From: CAVXYG01 sp963766005
GTDB taxonomy: Bacteria; Actinomycetota; Actinomycetes; S36-B12; GCA-2699445
Length of the DNA stretch: 64,000 nucleotides
NCBI GenBank assembly: GCA_963766005.1
Contig: CAVXYG010000008.1
Location: 1 to 64,000, forward strand
Direction: 5' to 3'
In this document: positions 34,536 through 42,718 of the stretch, piece by piece
Layout of the letters: every line of letters starts with the position of its first letter
How positions within the stretch are numbered: the first letter of the stretch is position 1
Position numbers and translations under genes: made by a program
Notes under the pieces: generated by a model
Told to the model about the DNA's origin: nothing
Databases searched by the model: none
Seen by the model: the letters and a program-made list of their open reading frames with translations, nothing else

Positions 34536-35087
34536 TCATTGGCAGCCGCGCGGCGCGTCCGCGGACAGGACGACCGCGTTGCCTTCGACGCGTGCGTCTC
34601 GCAGCGTGAGGCATCGGGAGTCGACCAGCCCCGACCCGGGTGAGAGGGCGACGCCGTCCAGTACCGATACGGGAAGCTCGAACCCGCGTGCAGTCACGGA
34701 GACGATCTGAGTCGTGAGGGCTCCATCGCTGACCGTGGGGCGTGCGGCGACCTCGATCGGCACCTCCCCGATCGGAGTCGTGCGGAGCAGGTCGACGTAG
34801 ATGTAGTCATCGATACGGATGCCCTGGATTCGGGCATCCCGTTCTTCTGGCATGTTCTCGGCGATAGCGGTGGTGATCGTGTCTGCGCCTACCGTGAGGG
34901 TCACCGGGATCGACCCGGTGACCAGTCCCCAGAGCACGATCCCTGCGGGAGCAACGGCGATGCCGTCGGGGGCCGAAGCTGTGAGCCTCTCGGAGAGCGC
35001 TGTCCGCGCCCTGCCCTCGCCGATAGCGAGTGCCCCCAGAACCGCGATGAGTGTTGCAGCCAGAAGGATCCAGGTCGCCCGTCGCAT
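34536..35087 (-). CDS. DUF2993 (LmeA-like) lipid-binding domain protein
   Basis: 183 aa, with an N-terminal membrane anchor/signal (ATWILLAATLIAVLGALAIG). The rest fits the DUF2993/LmeA fold: GIVLWGLVTGSIPVTLTVGA, then IRIDDYIYVDLLRTTPIGEV and TVSDGALTTQIVSVTARGFE. LmeA-like proteins bind phospholipids and act in cell-envelope maturation in mycobacteria. It is the last gene of the ABC operon. The ATG at 35087 is preferred (AGGTGA upstream); a GTG at 35096 adjoins the permease stop. Confidence 0.7.
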   Translation of the reverse strand: MRRATWILLAATLIAVLGALAIGEGRARTALSERLTASAPDGIAVAPAGIVLWGLVTGSIPVTLTVGADTITTAIAENMPEERDARIQGIRIDDYIYVDLLRTTPIGEVPIEVAARPTVSDGALTTQIVSVTARGFELPVSVLDGVALSPGSGLVDSRCLTLRDARVEGNAVVLSADAPRGCQ

Positions 35088-35096
35088 CCCAGTCAC

Positions 35097-35945
35097 CTAT
35101 GCGTCGCGGCGCTTGAGGGCGATCGCGGCGCCAGCGATGGCCAGCAGCACCCATGCGGCGAAGACGGCCATGCCCACCCCGGGGCTGAGCAGGGTGTCTG
35201 GAGGATTCAGGGAGCTGAAGGCCTGCCCCGCGTTGGAGGGCAGGTACTTCAGGATCTCGTCCCAGCTGGCAGGCAGCAGCGCTGAGGCGAGGGTCGGCAC
35301 GAACAGGACCGCCCCGATGACCGTGCCGATCCCGCCGGCCGTGCTGCGCAGCAGGACGCCCACGGCCACCCCGACGACGCCCAGCCCGACCAGGTAGGCG
35401 GCCGTACCCAGGACGGCCCTGGCCACGCCGTCGTCGGACCACGCGACGGTCGCAGCGCCTCCCGCGTCGAGGATGGCCATGCCGCCGAAGAACGAGACCA
35501 GGACTCCGACGAGGGCGACCGGGGCGACCACGGCCACGAATGTCGTGAGCTTGCTCCAGAGGACGGGCAGCCGCTTGGGGACCGCGGCCAGTGTCGTGCG
35601 GATCATCCCGGTGGAGTACTCCCGGGCGCCGATGATCGCCCCGAGCACGGCGACGATCAGCACCGCGAAGGTGGCGCCGGCGAGCACCGTGGCGACCGGG
35701 TCGGTCCCGGCGAACCCCGGCGGGCCTGACTGCCCGGGGCTCACCTCGACCTGCCCGCTTGCGGTGAGAGCGGCGATGAGGCCGAAGGCGATGAGCGCGA
35801 ACAGCATCCCGCCGATCGTCAGCCAGGTGGAGCGCAGGGTGCGCAGCTTGATCCACTCGCTGCGGATCACGCGGGGGGTGGTCGTTCGGGCCGCCGTGAT
35901 CGCGGGCGTCCGGACGGTTGGCGGGTTCGCTGTTGCGGCGCTCAT
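35097..35945 (-). CDS. ABC-2 type transporter permease
   Basis: 282 aa, about six TM segments. RVIRSEWIKLRTLRSTWLTI is the typical N-terminal signature of ABC-2 permeases. TM blocks follow (MLFALIAFGLIAALTASG, AVLIVAVLGAIIGAREYSTG with the YSTGMIRTTL motif, AYLVGLGVVGVAVGVLL), ending in GAAIALKRRDA. The start overlaps the ATPase stop (TGATG). Together they form an exporter controlled by the adjacent two-component system; substrate unknown. Confidence 0.9.
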   Translation of the reverse strand: MSAATANPPTVRTPAITAARTTTPRVIRSEWIKLRTLRSTWLTIGGMLFALIAFGLIAALTASGQVEVSPGQSGPPGFAGTDPVATVLAGATFAVLIVAVLGAIIGAREYSTGMIRTTLAAVPKRLPVLWSKLTTFVAVVAPVALVGVLVSFFGGMAILDAGGAATVAWSDDGVARAVLGTAAYLVGLGVVGVAVGVLLRSTAGGIGTVIGAVLFVPTLASALLPASWDEILKYLPSNAGQAFSSLNPPDTLLSPGVGMAVFAAWVLLAIAGAAIALKRRDA

Positions 35946-36874
35946 CAGGCGGCCGTCCTTTCGTTCGTCTCGGTCGAGCCGTGGTACTCCACGGCGTCGC
36001 GGGTCAGTTCCATGAAGGCCTCCTCGAGGGAGGGGGCAGCATCGACGAGTTCGTGCAGGACGAGCCCCTCGCGGGCGGCGATCTCGCCGACCTGTGCGGC
36101 CGGCATACCGCAGACCTCCAGGTGTCCGGGAGCGTTGGAGGAGACGGTGACCCCGGGGCCGGCGAGCAGGTTGTGCAGCCGCACCGCGTCGGGGGAGGAG
36201 ACCCGGACCGCGTTCTGCGACGAGGCCGCGATGAAGTCCGCCATGGACATGTCCGCCAGGACCTTGCCGCGACCGACCACGATCAGGTGCTCGGCGGTCA
36301 TCTCCATCTCGCTCATCAGGTGCGAGGACACGAACACGGTCCGGCCCTCGTCGGCGAGCCCGCGCAGCAGGGCGCGGATCCATTTGATGCCGTCAGGGTC
36401 CAGGCCGTTGACCGGCTCGTCGAGCATGACGGTCTGCGGGTCGCCGAGCAGGGCGGTGGCGATGCCCAGGCGCTGGCCCATGCCCAGCGAGAACCCGCCG
36501 GCCCCCTTGCTGCCCACATCGGCCAGGCCGACGAGTTCGAGCAGGTGGTCCACGCGCGCCGCGCCGACGCCGATCGTGGCACCGAGGGCGAGCAGGTGGT
36601 TGCGCGCCGAGCGGCCCTTGTCGATCGCCCGGGCCTCGAGCAGGGCGCCGATCTCGGTCAGCGGCGACGCGGACTCCCCGTACGGGTGGCCGTTGACGGT
36701 GGCCGTCCCGGAGGTGGGCCGGTCCAGGCCGAGGATCATCCGCATCGTCGTGGACTTCCCGGCGCCGTTGGGGCCGAGGAACCCGGTGACGATGCCCGGC
36801 TGGACGGTGAAGCTCATGTCGTCGACGGCGAGGACGTCGCCGTAGCGCTTGGTCAGGTTGCGAACCTCGATCAC
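35945..36874 (-). CDS. ABC transporter ATP-binding protein
   Basis: 309 aa. Walker A is FLGPNGAGKSTTMRMILGL, the signature FSLGMGQRLGIATALLG and Walker B QTVMLDEPVNGLDPDGIKW, with the H-loop in VFVSSHLMSEMEMTAEHL. The C-terminal extension is usual for drug/lantibiotic-type exporters. The GTG at 36874 has AAGGAGG a few bases upstream. It lies 132 bp downstream of the response regulator and is coupled to the permease. Confidence 0.92.
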   Translation of the reverse strand: MIEVRNLTKRYGDVLAVDDMSFTVQPGIVTGFLGPNGAGKSTTMRMILGLDRPTSGTATVNGHPYGESASPLTEIGALLEARAIDKGRSARNHLLALGATIGVGAARVDHLLELVGLADVGSKGAGGFSLGMGQRLGIATALLGDPQTVMLDEPVNGLDPDGIKWIRALLRGLADEGRTVFVSSHLMSEMEMTAEHLIVVGRGKVLADMSMADFIAASSQNAVRVSSPDAVRLHNLLAGPGVTVSSNAPGHLEVCGMPAAQVGEIAAREGLVLHELVDAAPSLEEAFMELTRDAVEYHGSTETNERTAA

Positions 36875-37006
36875 GGGCCCTCCTTGGTCCCGGCCCGCCG
36901 GCGGCTCCGGCGGGCATGGGTCAAGGTTCGCGACCGGGGTGCGCAGTCCGCGTCTGCCAGATGCAGGCATTGTCGGGTACTGCGACTGCGGTAGTGCGGA
37001 GCAGGT

Positions 37007-37678
37007 TCAGGCGTCGCCGGCCCGGACCAGGCCGCTCTGGTAGGCGATGACCACCAGTTGCGCGCGGTCGCGGGCACCCAGCTTCGTCATGGCACGGTTG
37101 ACGTGGGTCTTGGCGGTCAGCGGCGAGAGGTGGAGCTGCTCGGCGATCTGGTCGTTGCTCAACCCGCGCCCGACCATGCCCACGATCTCGCGCTCCCGAT
37201 CGGTCAGGACCGCCAGCTCCGCCGGGCTGGTCGTCAGGTGGACCTCGGAGGGCTGGGCGAGGAACCGGTCGATGAGGGCCCGGGTGGCCCGTGGGGACAG
37301 CAGCGAGTCGCCGGCCGCGACGACCCGCACCGCGTCGAGCAGCTCGGTGGGCTCCACGCCCTTGCCGAGGAACCCGCCCGCGCCCGCGCGCAGGGCGGCG
37401 ACCACGTACTCGTCCGCCTCGAATGTGGTCAGGATCAGCACGTGCACGCCGGCCAGACCCGGGTTCGCGCTGATCTGCTCGGTCGCCTGCAGGCCATCGA
37501 GCTGCGGCATCCGGATGTCCATCAGCACGACATCCGGGGTCAGGGCGATGCACTGGCGCACGGCGTCGGCCCCGTCGATCGCCTCGCCCACCACCTCGAG
37601 GTCGGCAGCGGAGTTGATCAGGGCGGCGAAGCCGGCGCGGATCAGTGCCTGGTCGTCGGCGATGAGCACGCGGATCAT
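37007..37678 (-). CDS. NarL/LuxR-family response regulator
   Basis: 223 aa. The receiver domain is MIRVLIADDQALIRAGFAAL, with phosphoacceptor Asp in DVVLMDIRMPQLDG and Thr/Lys switch positions in HVLILTTFEADEYV and GFLGKGVEP. The C-terminal LuxR HTH is LTDREREIVGMVGRGLSNDQ, then SPLTAKTHVNRAMTKLGARD. It overlaps the kinase stop (ATGA) and likely activates the downstream ABC genes. Confidence 0.94.
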   Translation of the reverse strand: MIRVLIADDQALIRAGFAALINSAADLEVVGEAIDGADAVRQCIALTPDVVLMDIRMPQLDGLQATEQISANPGLAGVHVLILTTFEADEYVVAALRAGAGGFLGKGVEPTELLDAVRVVAAGDSLLSPRATRALIDRFLAQPSEVHLTTSPAELAVLTDREREIVGMVGRGLSNDQIAEQLHLSPLTAKTHVNRAMTKLGARDRAQLVVIAYQSGLVRAGDA

Positions 37679-38895
37679 GGGCCGACCCGCTCCAGGGGCA
37701 GGTCGGCCCGGATGTGGAAGCGTTCGCCCTCGGTGATGGTCAGCGTCCCCCCGGTGGCGGCCACGCGCTCGCGCATCCCGACCAGGCCGTGCCCCGAGGC
37801 GCTGCTGGGGCCGCGGCCGGTGCCGGCGGTGCCGACACCGGCGGCCACGGGGTTGCTCACCTCGACGTGCAGCGTCTTGCCCTGCTCCAGGAGCACGACG
37901 CGGGCAGTCCCGGTCCCGTACTTGCCCGCGTTGGTCAGCGCCTCCTGGATCACGCGGTACGCCGTCAGTCCGGTCGTGGTCGGCAGGTCGCGCGCGCCCA
38001 CCCGGTCCTCGAGCTCGATGTCGAGCCCGGCCGAGCGCATCCGGGCCACCAGTCCCGGGATCTCCGCGACTCCCGGAGCCGGTGGCTCGACGAGCTGGGC
38101 ATTGCCATCCGTGCGCAGCAGCCCGACCATCACGCGCATCTCCTCGATCACCTGCTGAGCCGCGGTGCGTACGTGCACGAGCGCCTCCCGGGCGGCCGGG
38201 GGGTCGGATTCGACCAGGTGCGCGGCGACTCCGGCCTGGACGTTGATCACCGACACGTGATGGGCGACCGCGTCGTGGAGCTCGCGTGCGATCCGCAGCC
38301 GCTCCTCGGCGACGCGGCGGCGCGCCAACTCCTCCCGCGAGTCCTCGGCTGCCGCTGCGCGCGCGAGGGCCGAGGCGACGGACTCCCGCTGGTGGCGCAC
38401 CGAGTCGCCGACCGCGGCCGCCAGGGCGCTGAAGGCCGCCAGGGCGTAGGTCGCGTCGCTGCCGATCGATCCCTCCATGACGAACAACGTGGGGAAGATG
38501 ATGGCGCCGGCCGTGGCTGCCGCCACGATCACCGCCGTCCGGCGGTTGGTGTGCACGGCGACGGTGTAGACCGACACCATCACCGCGGGAATGCACCGGG
38601 ACGGCAGCTGCGTGAGCAGGGTGTCGGCGGCGGTCAGGCCCAGGATGGTCAGCCAGACGCCCACCGGCCACTGCCGACGCCACACCAGCAGCACGCACGC
38701 CAGGACCACCAACGCGATCGACTCCCACCCCCGCGCCGCCAGCCCGGCGGCCTCGAGAGCGGCGGCCCGCTCGCCCACCCTGCCCGCCCGTGGCAGGTAG
38801 AGGCAGGCGAGGAACACCACCGCCGCGATCGCCAGGTCGACCGGGGCCACGCGCGGACCCAACCGCGCGGCCATCCGATCAGCCCAGCCCTGCAT
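37675..38895 (-). CDS. Sensor histidine kinase (HisKA_3)
   Basis: 406 aa. The N-terminal membrane region has about six helices (LAIAAVVFLACLYLP, SIALVVLACVLLVW, LTILGLTAADTLL, AVIVAAATAGAIIFP). The phosphoacceptor His is in RLRIARELHDAVAHHVSVIN. ATP binding is through YRVIQEALTNAGKYGTGTAR and SGHGLVGMRERVAATGG. Little extracytoplasmic sequence suggests sensing within the membrane, as in cell-envelope-stress kinases. The ATG at 38895 has TATCGT seven bases upstream (leaderless). Confidence 0.93.
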   Translation of the reverse strand: MQGWADRMAARLGPRVAPVDLAIAAVVFLACLYLPRAGRVGERAAALEAAGLAARGWESIALVVLACVLLVWRRQWPVGVWLTILGLTAADTLLTQLPSRCIPAVMVSVYTVAVHTNRRTAVIVAAATAGAIIFPTLFVMEGSIGSDATYALAAFSALAAAVGDSVRHQRESVASALARAAAAEDSREELARRRVAEERLRIARELHDAVAHHVSVINVQAGVAAHLVESDPPAAREALVHVRTAAQQVIEEMRVMVGLLRTDGNAQLVEPPAPGVAEIPGLVARMRSAGLDIELEDRVGARDLPTTTGLTAYRVIQEALTNAGKYGTGTARVVLLEQGKTLHVEVSNPVAAGVGTAGTGRGPSSASGHGLVGMRERVAATGGTLTITEGERFHIRADLPLERVGP

Positions 38896-38939
38896 GCGGA
38901 TCACGATAAGGGCACTTGCCGCCCCAGCGCGCCCACCGA

Positions 38940-39030
38940 GCGTGGTATCCCCGGCTACCGCACCTGCAGTACGAGAGGGCGCCACGACCTCTCCCGGACC
39001 AGCCTGCGCCGCAACACGGGACGCAAGGCG
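38940..39030 (-). pseudogene. Possible nucleotidyl cyclase C-terminal fragment
   Basis: The minus strand reads LASRVAAQAGPGEVVAPSRT, very like the segment after the catalytic Asn/Arg in class III cyclases (ASRVAAQAGPGEVLVS). Nothing flanking supports a full domain. The match is short and may be coincidental in GC-rich DNA. The rest of 38,896-39,270 shows no gene. Confidence 0.3.
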
Positions 39031-39270
39031 ATGGCCTTGCACTGATCGACCGGGGACGAGGCTCTCCCACCTCGTCGCCACCAATCGCGTCCATCTGGCC
39101 TGGCGTTGATCGACGACATATACACACATGCGGAGACAGAGGCCGGCCCGGGTGACCCGCGCGTGTTCGTCTGGTGCCGCACGGCTTGCGCCGCGAACAT
39201 CTGGCGCTTCGCCGCGACGGCTGGCGATCCTCCGCGGCTTTCGGCGGTTCTGCCTCGGCTTGTGCGGGGG

Positions 39271-39513
39271 TCAGGGTAGGAGATCCCAATACTGCCTGCG
39301 CGCTGGCATGGCGTGGATCACCAATTCCTCGCCGCCCTCGAAGATCAGCACGATGGTTTCCAGCAGCCGCGCGTGCGTGTCGAAGCCGAGGCGCAGCTCA
39401 CGATGCGGCCATTCGTCGTCCCCAAGAGGCTCGATCCACTGCGACCAGTCGGCTGCCTGCACCGCGTCCTCGCTCGACACCCCGTGTTTGAGCGCGCTCT
39501 GGTGAACCTTCAC
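39271..39513 (-). CDS. Putative BrnT-like/uncharacterised toxin
   Basis: 80 aa: MKVHQSALKHGVSSEDAVQA, then EPLGDDEWPHRELRLGFD, ARLLETIVLIFEGGEELVIH and AMPARRQYWDLLP. The N-terminal alpha segment followed by a beta-sheet and the HAMPAR ending match a common actinobacterial toxin-like family related to BrnT/RelE folds. The start overlaps the stop of a ribbon-helix-helix antitoxin gene. Toxic activity is inferred from context. Confidence 0.7.
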   Translation of the reverse strand: MKVHQSALKHGVSSEDAVQAADWSQWIEPLGDDEWPHRELRLGFDTHARLLETIVLIFEGGEELVIHAMPARRQYWDLLP

Positions 39514-39743
39514 GCGGCGAAGTCGGCCAGCGCTCGTCGGATCGCCTCAGAGCGCGACAGGTGCTCCCGCTCGGCCACCTCATCCAGCGCCGCCACTTCC
39601 TCTGCTGTCAGGCGCACCGCCACAACCTGCATCGGCTCGGCGCCTCGCCCCGGACGCCCACGCCCGCGGCGCTTCAACTCCTCGACGTCGTACCCGGCCT
39701 CGGCCTCGTCCGCCCACTGCTGGATCTGTTCCTCGCTCACCAT
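39510..39743 (-). CDS. Ribbon-helix-helix (CopG-type) antitoxin
   Basis: 77 aa. The RHH DNA-binding motif is MQVVAVRLTAEEVAALDEVA followed by SRSEAIRRALADF. Here the RHH domain is C-terminal, with an N-terminal acidic part (EEQIQQWADEAEAGYDVEEL) that probably binds the toxin. The ATG at 39743 has TACGAT (39750-39755) six bases upstream. AT-rich dyad-like sequence (CGTTATACG) just upstream is a likely operator. Confidence 0.82.
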   Translation of the reverse strand: MVSEEQIQQWADEAEAGYDVEELKRRGRGRPGRGAEPMQVVAVRLTAEEVAALDEVAEREHLSRSEAIRRALADFAA

Positions 39744-39755
39744 GCAAATATCGTA

Positions 39756-40038
39756 TAACGTAAATCGGGTCTGCGGTGAAGTAACGCTGGCTGCGCTCCG
39801 CGTCAGCGACGCGCGGCCAGAGGCCATAAGGCTCGACAAGGCTGCCCCACATCGCCGCGAAAGACTCACCCGCCCGGCAACGCAGGCGATGGTGACGGGG
39901 ACGACAGCGCAGGGGTACCGGCTTCGCATTCGGAGGCGACATGTCGGCGACCGCCCGGCGCGCCGACCGGCCGCTCTCGGCCATGGGTCGGTGGTCCAGC
40001 TGCATGGAGGGTCACCCGCTGGCGGTCACTGAGGCCGG
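39756..40038. other. Spacer between two toxin-antitoxin modules
   Basis: About 280 bp. It holds the regulatory AT-rich patch of the RHH antitoxin and a 19-bp block (39,842-39,860) whose reverse complement recurs at 32,879-32,897. No gene seen. Confidence 0.4.
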
Positions 40039-40386
40039 CTACAGCTGGAGGTGTGTCCGCAAAGCGTCGTCCAGGCGTTCCATGACGTGCGGTGGGACGC
40101 GCCCGATGACCGCGCCCAACCGGTGCACCGACACCGAGCGGACCTGTTCGCATTGCGCCTTGGCGTCCACCCGCAGGCCGGTCTCGTCGGCGCTCAGCAG
40201 CGCCTGGAACGGGAAGACACGGGTGACGTTGCTGGTGACCGGGACCACCGTCACCACGCCGCGGCCCAGCCGGGCCGCGGTGGCATTGGCGCGGTCGTTG
40301 CTGACCAGGACCGCGGGTCGCCGCTTGCCCGCTTCGCTTCCCTGTGCCGGGTCGAGATCGGTCAACCGGATCTCACCGCGCAGCAT
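40039..40386 (-). CDS. mazF: MazF/PemK-family endoribonuclease toxin (pair 1)
   Basis: 115 aa. The N-terminal GEIRLTDLDPAQGSEAGKRR and PAVLVSNDRAN are the MazF active-site strands (catalytic Arg in GKRRPAV). VVTVVPVTSNVTRVFPFQAL holds the conserved Thr/Ser, and AQCEQVRSVSVHRLG is the usual third block. It would cleave mRNA at short motifs. The start overlaps the antitoxin end by 14 bases. Confidence 0.92.
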   Translation of the reverse strand: MLRGEIRLTDLDPAQGSEAGKRRPAVLVSNDRANATAARLGRGVVTVVPVTSNVTRVFPFQALLSADETGLRVDAKAQCEQVRSVSVHRLGAVIGRVPPHVMERLDDALRTHLQL

Positions 40387-40603
40387 CGACGATCCCGTCC
40401 GCGAGGCTTGCATCCCACGCGTCTGCGTCTCCCGAGGCTTCCCACTCGTCCCACGCGGCCGCGTACGCATCGTCCAAGGCGGGGTCACCCAGCATTCGGA
40501 TGGCGCGCTGGATCGCCGCAGAGCGCGAGGGGAGTCCCGCCGCCTCGGCGTAGCGGTCCAGGACAGCGACCTCTTCCTCGGAGAGGCTGATGCTCAACTT
40601 CAC
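40373..40603 (-). CDS. mazE: RHH antitoxin of MazEF pair 1
   Basis: 76 aa. The N-terminal ribbon-helix-helix is MKLSISLSEEEVAVLDRYAE and SRSAAIQRAIRML. The acidic C-terminus (DDAYAAAWDEWEASGDADAW) mimics RNA and would fill the MazF site. The GTG at 40603 has TAGGAT (40610-40615) six bases upstream, overlapping two inverted repeats that are probably its own operators. Confidence 0.87.
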   Translation of the reverse strand: MKLSISLSEEEVAVLDRYAEAAGLPSRSAAIQRAIRMLGDPALDDAYAAAWDEWEASGDADAWDASLADGIVDAAR

Positions 40604-40611
40604 ATGAGAAT

Positions 40612-40649
40612 CCTACTCTGGTAGGCGTTGAGATACTACCAGGGTGGTA
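40612..40649. promoter_or_regulatory. Tandem operators of MazEF pair 1
   Basis: Two adjacent dyads share the same half-site family: CCTAC-TCTG-GTAGG (40612-40625) and TACCA-GGG-TGGTA (40637-40649). The first overlaps the -10 box of the antitoxin gene. Paired operators are common for RHH antitoxins. Confidence 0.65.
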
Positions 40650-40864
40650 CCTCACCATATTCAGCGCGATCATGGTGTGCGTCGCTGACATCCCAACCTG
40701 GACCCAGCATTGGGAAGGGAATGCAGCACTGGGGGTGCACCCCAAGCCGCCGGCTTTCCGGACGGGTCCGTGCCCCTCGCTCCCACTCCTGGTACCGTCA
40801 GGCCCCGTCGGGTGAGACTCGACGCCGAGGTCCGCGCGTCACGTGTACTCGGAAGGGGTCTTGC

Positions 40865-41182
40865 GTGCAGGACTGGTCGGAAGCGCAACTTCTCGGACCC
40901 GGCGCTGATCTCACCGACTACATTCGCCTTCCCGAGGACGGCGGGTGGGCGGTGCTCATCGCTTGGTGCGCGGCCCGGCGTGCCCGCTACCGTCCGATCG
41001 GCCCTCGCGTGACCGTCCACGTGGATCGGGCTGGCACTCGTACCGAGCGGCCTCGCAGTCCGTCCGAACAGCGCGAGATTGATGCAGACGTCGGCGCGTA
41101 CTGCACCGAAGCGGGGATTCCGCCTCCGCCTCCGGGGCGCGAGTGGTGGATCGTCCGCCCGTCCGGCCTGTCCGGTTCCTAG
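40865..41182 (+). CDS. Small protein of unknown function
   Basis: 105 aa: QDWSEAQLLGPGADLTDYIR, then PEDGGWAVLIAWCAARRARY, EQREIDADVGAYCTEAGIPP and REWWIVRPSG. No domain recognised. The GTG at 40865 has GGAAGGGG seven bases upstream, a good ribosome-binding site, and base composition fits coding DNA. It stands alone in the toxin-antitoxin zone. Confidence 0.55.
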   Translation: MQDWSEAQLLGPGADLTDYIRLPEDGGWAVLIAWCAARRARYRPIGPRVTVHVDRAGTRTERPRSPSEQREIDADVGAYCTEAGIPPPPPGREWWIVRPSGLSGS

Positions 41183-41723
41183 TTCTTCGCCGCGCTGAAC
41201 GCCTTCGTGATGCGGGAGGCAGCGGAGCCCACGCCGACGGCGGACCGCGAGGCGGTGGGAGTGTTCCTCTCGGGGGTCTTTCGCTGAGGGATTGGCTGGA
41301 GGCGCCGTCCCCGCTCGCACTGGGCGCTGCAGTGCGCGCCCTTCCGGCCGCTCTCCCGCGCTGCCGGCGATGCCGTGCGGTCCGTGAGGTTGCGGCCTCC
41401 TTGGCGGGCTTGGTGTCGTTTTCCCAGGCGGTCAAGGGCGGCCCTCGGACGCACTACCGGTCGGCCGCGGCAGACGCGTACTGGATCCCACCGCAGTCCC
41501 GCAGTTCCGGCACACGGATTGCGGCACTGACATCCGCGACACGCGCCGAGCGGCGCCCAGGATCGCTTCGGTGCGCGACGCGGGATGTGCCGGAAACGTT
41601 CGTTTGCGCCACGGGCTTTGGGCGCGATGCGGAAGCCCGGGCCCGAGTGCTCGCGGCGGGATGGGGGATCGGCGGAGGATTCGTTCAGGGCCCCCGACCG
41701 GCCAGCGGAGCGGAGGCGTGACG
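41183..41723. other. Region with no recognised gene
   Basis: A minus-strand frame (about 41,179-41,430, with a frame change) gives a basic peptide with QPIPQRKTPERNTPTASRSA, which I cannot assign. The rest appears non-coding or decayed. Confidence 0.4.
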
Positions 41724-41843
41724 CTACACCTTCGCGCTGCGCAGCCGCAGGGCGTTGACGACCACCGAGACGCTGGACAGGCTCATCGCGGCGGCGGCGA
41801 TCATCGGGGACAGCAGCAGCCCGGTGAAGGGGTAGCCGCCAAC
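41724..41843 (-). pseudogene. copA: 3' end of a copper P-type ATPase gene
   Basis: Only the last ~38 residues remain: YPFTGLLLSPMIAAAAMSLS followed by SVSVVVNALRLRSAKV and a stop. This is the highly conserved C-terminal TM hairpin of CopA/CtpV-type copper pumps. Upstream on the minus strand the sequence no longer matches. The 14-bp dyad TGGGGTGTACCCCA (41,928-41,941), CsoR-box-like, is nearby. Confidence 0.8.
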
Positions 41844-42155
41844 CAGATCGATCAAGTCGGCCAACGAGTTCGCAACTTCACAGACACTACCCACCACGGG
41901 ACCGGTGTCGCCGCCAATGTGTAGCCCTGGGGTGTACCCCACGCCGACACTTGCGCGGCCAGATCGGCTTCAGGTGGGAGGCGCGACCCCGGTTCGTCAC
42001 GCTGTGTGAGATCGGGCAGGTGGGACGGCGGTCCGGGACCGGCTGAAGCACCGCGTCATACCGCGCTCCACACGCGGCGCAGTGACGCAGCTGCCGCATG
42101 CCGTTCTGCATTGAGCAGGTCGTGCTCGGGTCTAACCCGGCGTGCTCGCGCGACG
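41844..42155. other. Spacer with a GGGGTGTACCCC dyad
   Basis: No gene seen. It contains GGGGTGTACCCC at 41,929-41,940. A related perfect palindrome, GGGGTGCACCCC, occurs at 40,732-40,743. Confidence 0.4.
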
Positions 42156-42494
42156 TTACAGGTCCAGCAGCAGCGCGAGTGTCTCGCGGACCTCGGTCAG
42201 GACCACCGGCCCGACGTTTCCGGTGCGCTCGTGGATCCGAGTCGTGGCCACGGATCGCAGGTGCTGGCACTGCGCCGAGGAGCGGGCCGCGAGTCCGTTG
42301 TCTTCGTCGGGATCGATCAGAACCTCGGTGCTGCTCGTGCGGGTGGCTCGGGTCAATGGGACGACCTGAACGACGTTGGGTCCACCCGCGAGGACCCGGG
42401 CGGCGGTCACCACGATCGCCGGCCGGCGTAGGCCGGCCTCGCTACCGGCGGGCATGCCGAGGTCGAGCCCTACGACGTCACCCGGCGTCAGCAT
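42156..42494 (-). CDS. mazF: MazF/PemK-family toxin (pair 2)
   Basis: 112 aa. MLTPGDVVGLDLGMPAGSEA and GLRRPAIVVTAARV (catalytic Arg) are followed by NVVQVVPLTRATRTSSTEVL and SAQCQHLRSVATTRIHE. It is diverged from pair 1 but shares the same blocks. The start overlaps the antitoxin gene by 17 bases. Confidence 0.9.
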   Translation of the reverse strand: MLTPGDVVGLDLGMPAGSEAGLRRPAIVVTAARVLAGGPNVVQVVPLTRATRTSSTEVLIDPDEDNGLAARSSAQCQHLRSVATTRIHERTGNVGPVVLTEVRETLALLLDL

Positions 42495-42675
42495 CGAGCC
42501 ACGCCGTCTCATCCTCGCTGAGCTCTGCCGAGAGGTCCCGCGCCATGGCGTCCTGGCGGAGTGCTCGGATGGCCCGGCTGACCGTCTCATCGATCGTCTC
42601 GTGCCGCTGCGCCGCCAGTCGCGTCACCTGCGCATGAGTGTCCCTGCTGATGCGGATCGTCGTTGTCTCGGCCAC
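42478..42675 (-). CDS. mazE: RHH antitoxin of MazEF pair 2
   Basis: 65 aa. The ribbon-helix-helix is TTTIRISRDTHAQVTRLAAQ followed by TIDETVSRAIRAL. The acidic tail is LSAELSEDETAWLDADAG. The GTG at 42675 has TAGCGT (42682-42687) six bases upstream and no Shine-Dalgarno sequence. The adjoining 32-bp palindrome (42687-42718) is its probable operator. Confidence 0.88.
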   Translation of the reverse strand: MAETTTIRISRDTHAQVTRLAAQRHETIDETVSRAIRALRQDAMARDLSAELSEDETAWLDADAG

Positions 42676-42686
42676 GCCACAACGCT

Positions 42687-42718
42687 ACCGTGTGTAGACA
42701 GATTCGTCTACACACGGT
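42687..42718. promoter_or_regulatory. Operator of MazEF pair 2
   Basis: ACCGTGTGTAGAC - AGATTC - GTCTACACACGGT: perfect 13-bp arms with a 6-base centre. It touches the -10 box of the antitoxin gene and is the longest perfect dyad found upstream of a gene in this window. Confidence 0.85.

Noticed and set aside
41179..41430. Minus-strand peptide with QPIPQRKTPERNTPTASRSA
   Set aside because: Looks somewhat coding but needs a frame change, has no recognised family and overlaps the end of the 40,865 gene.
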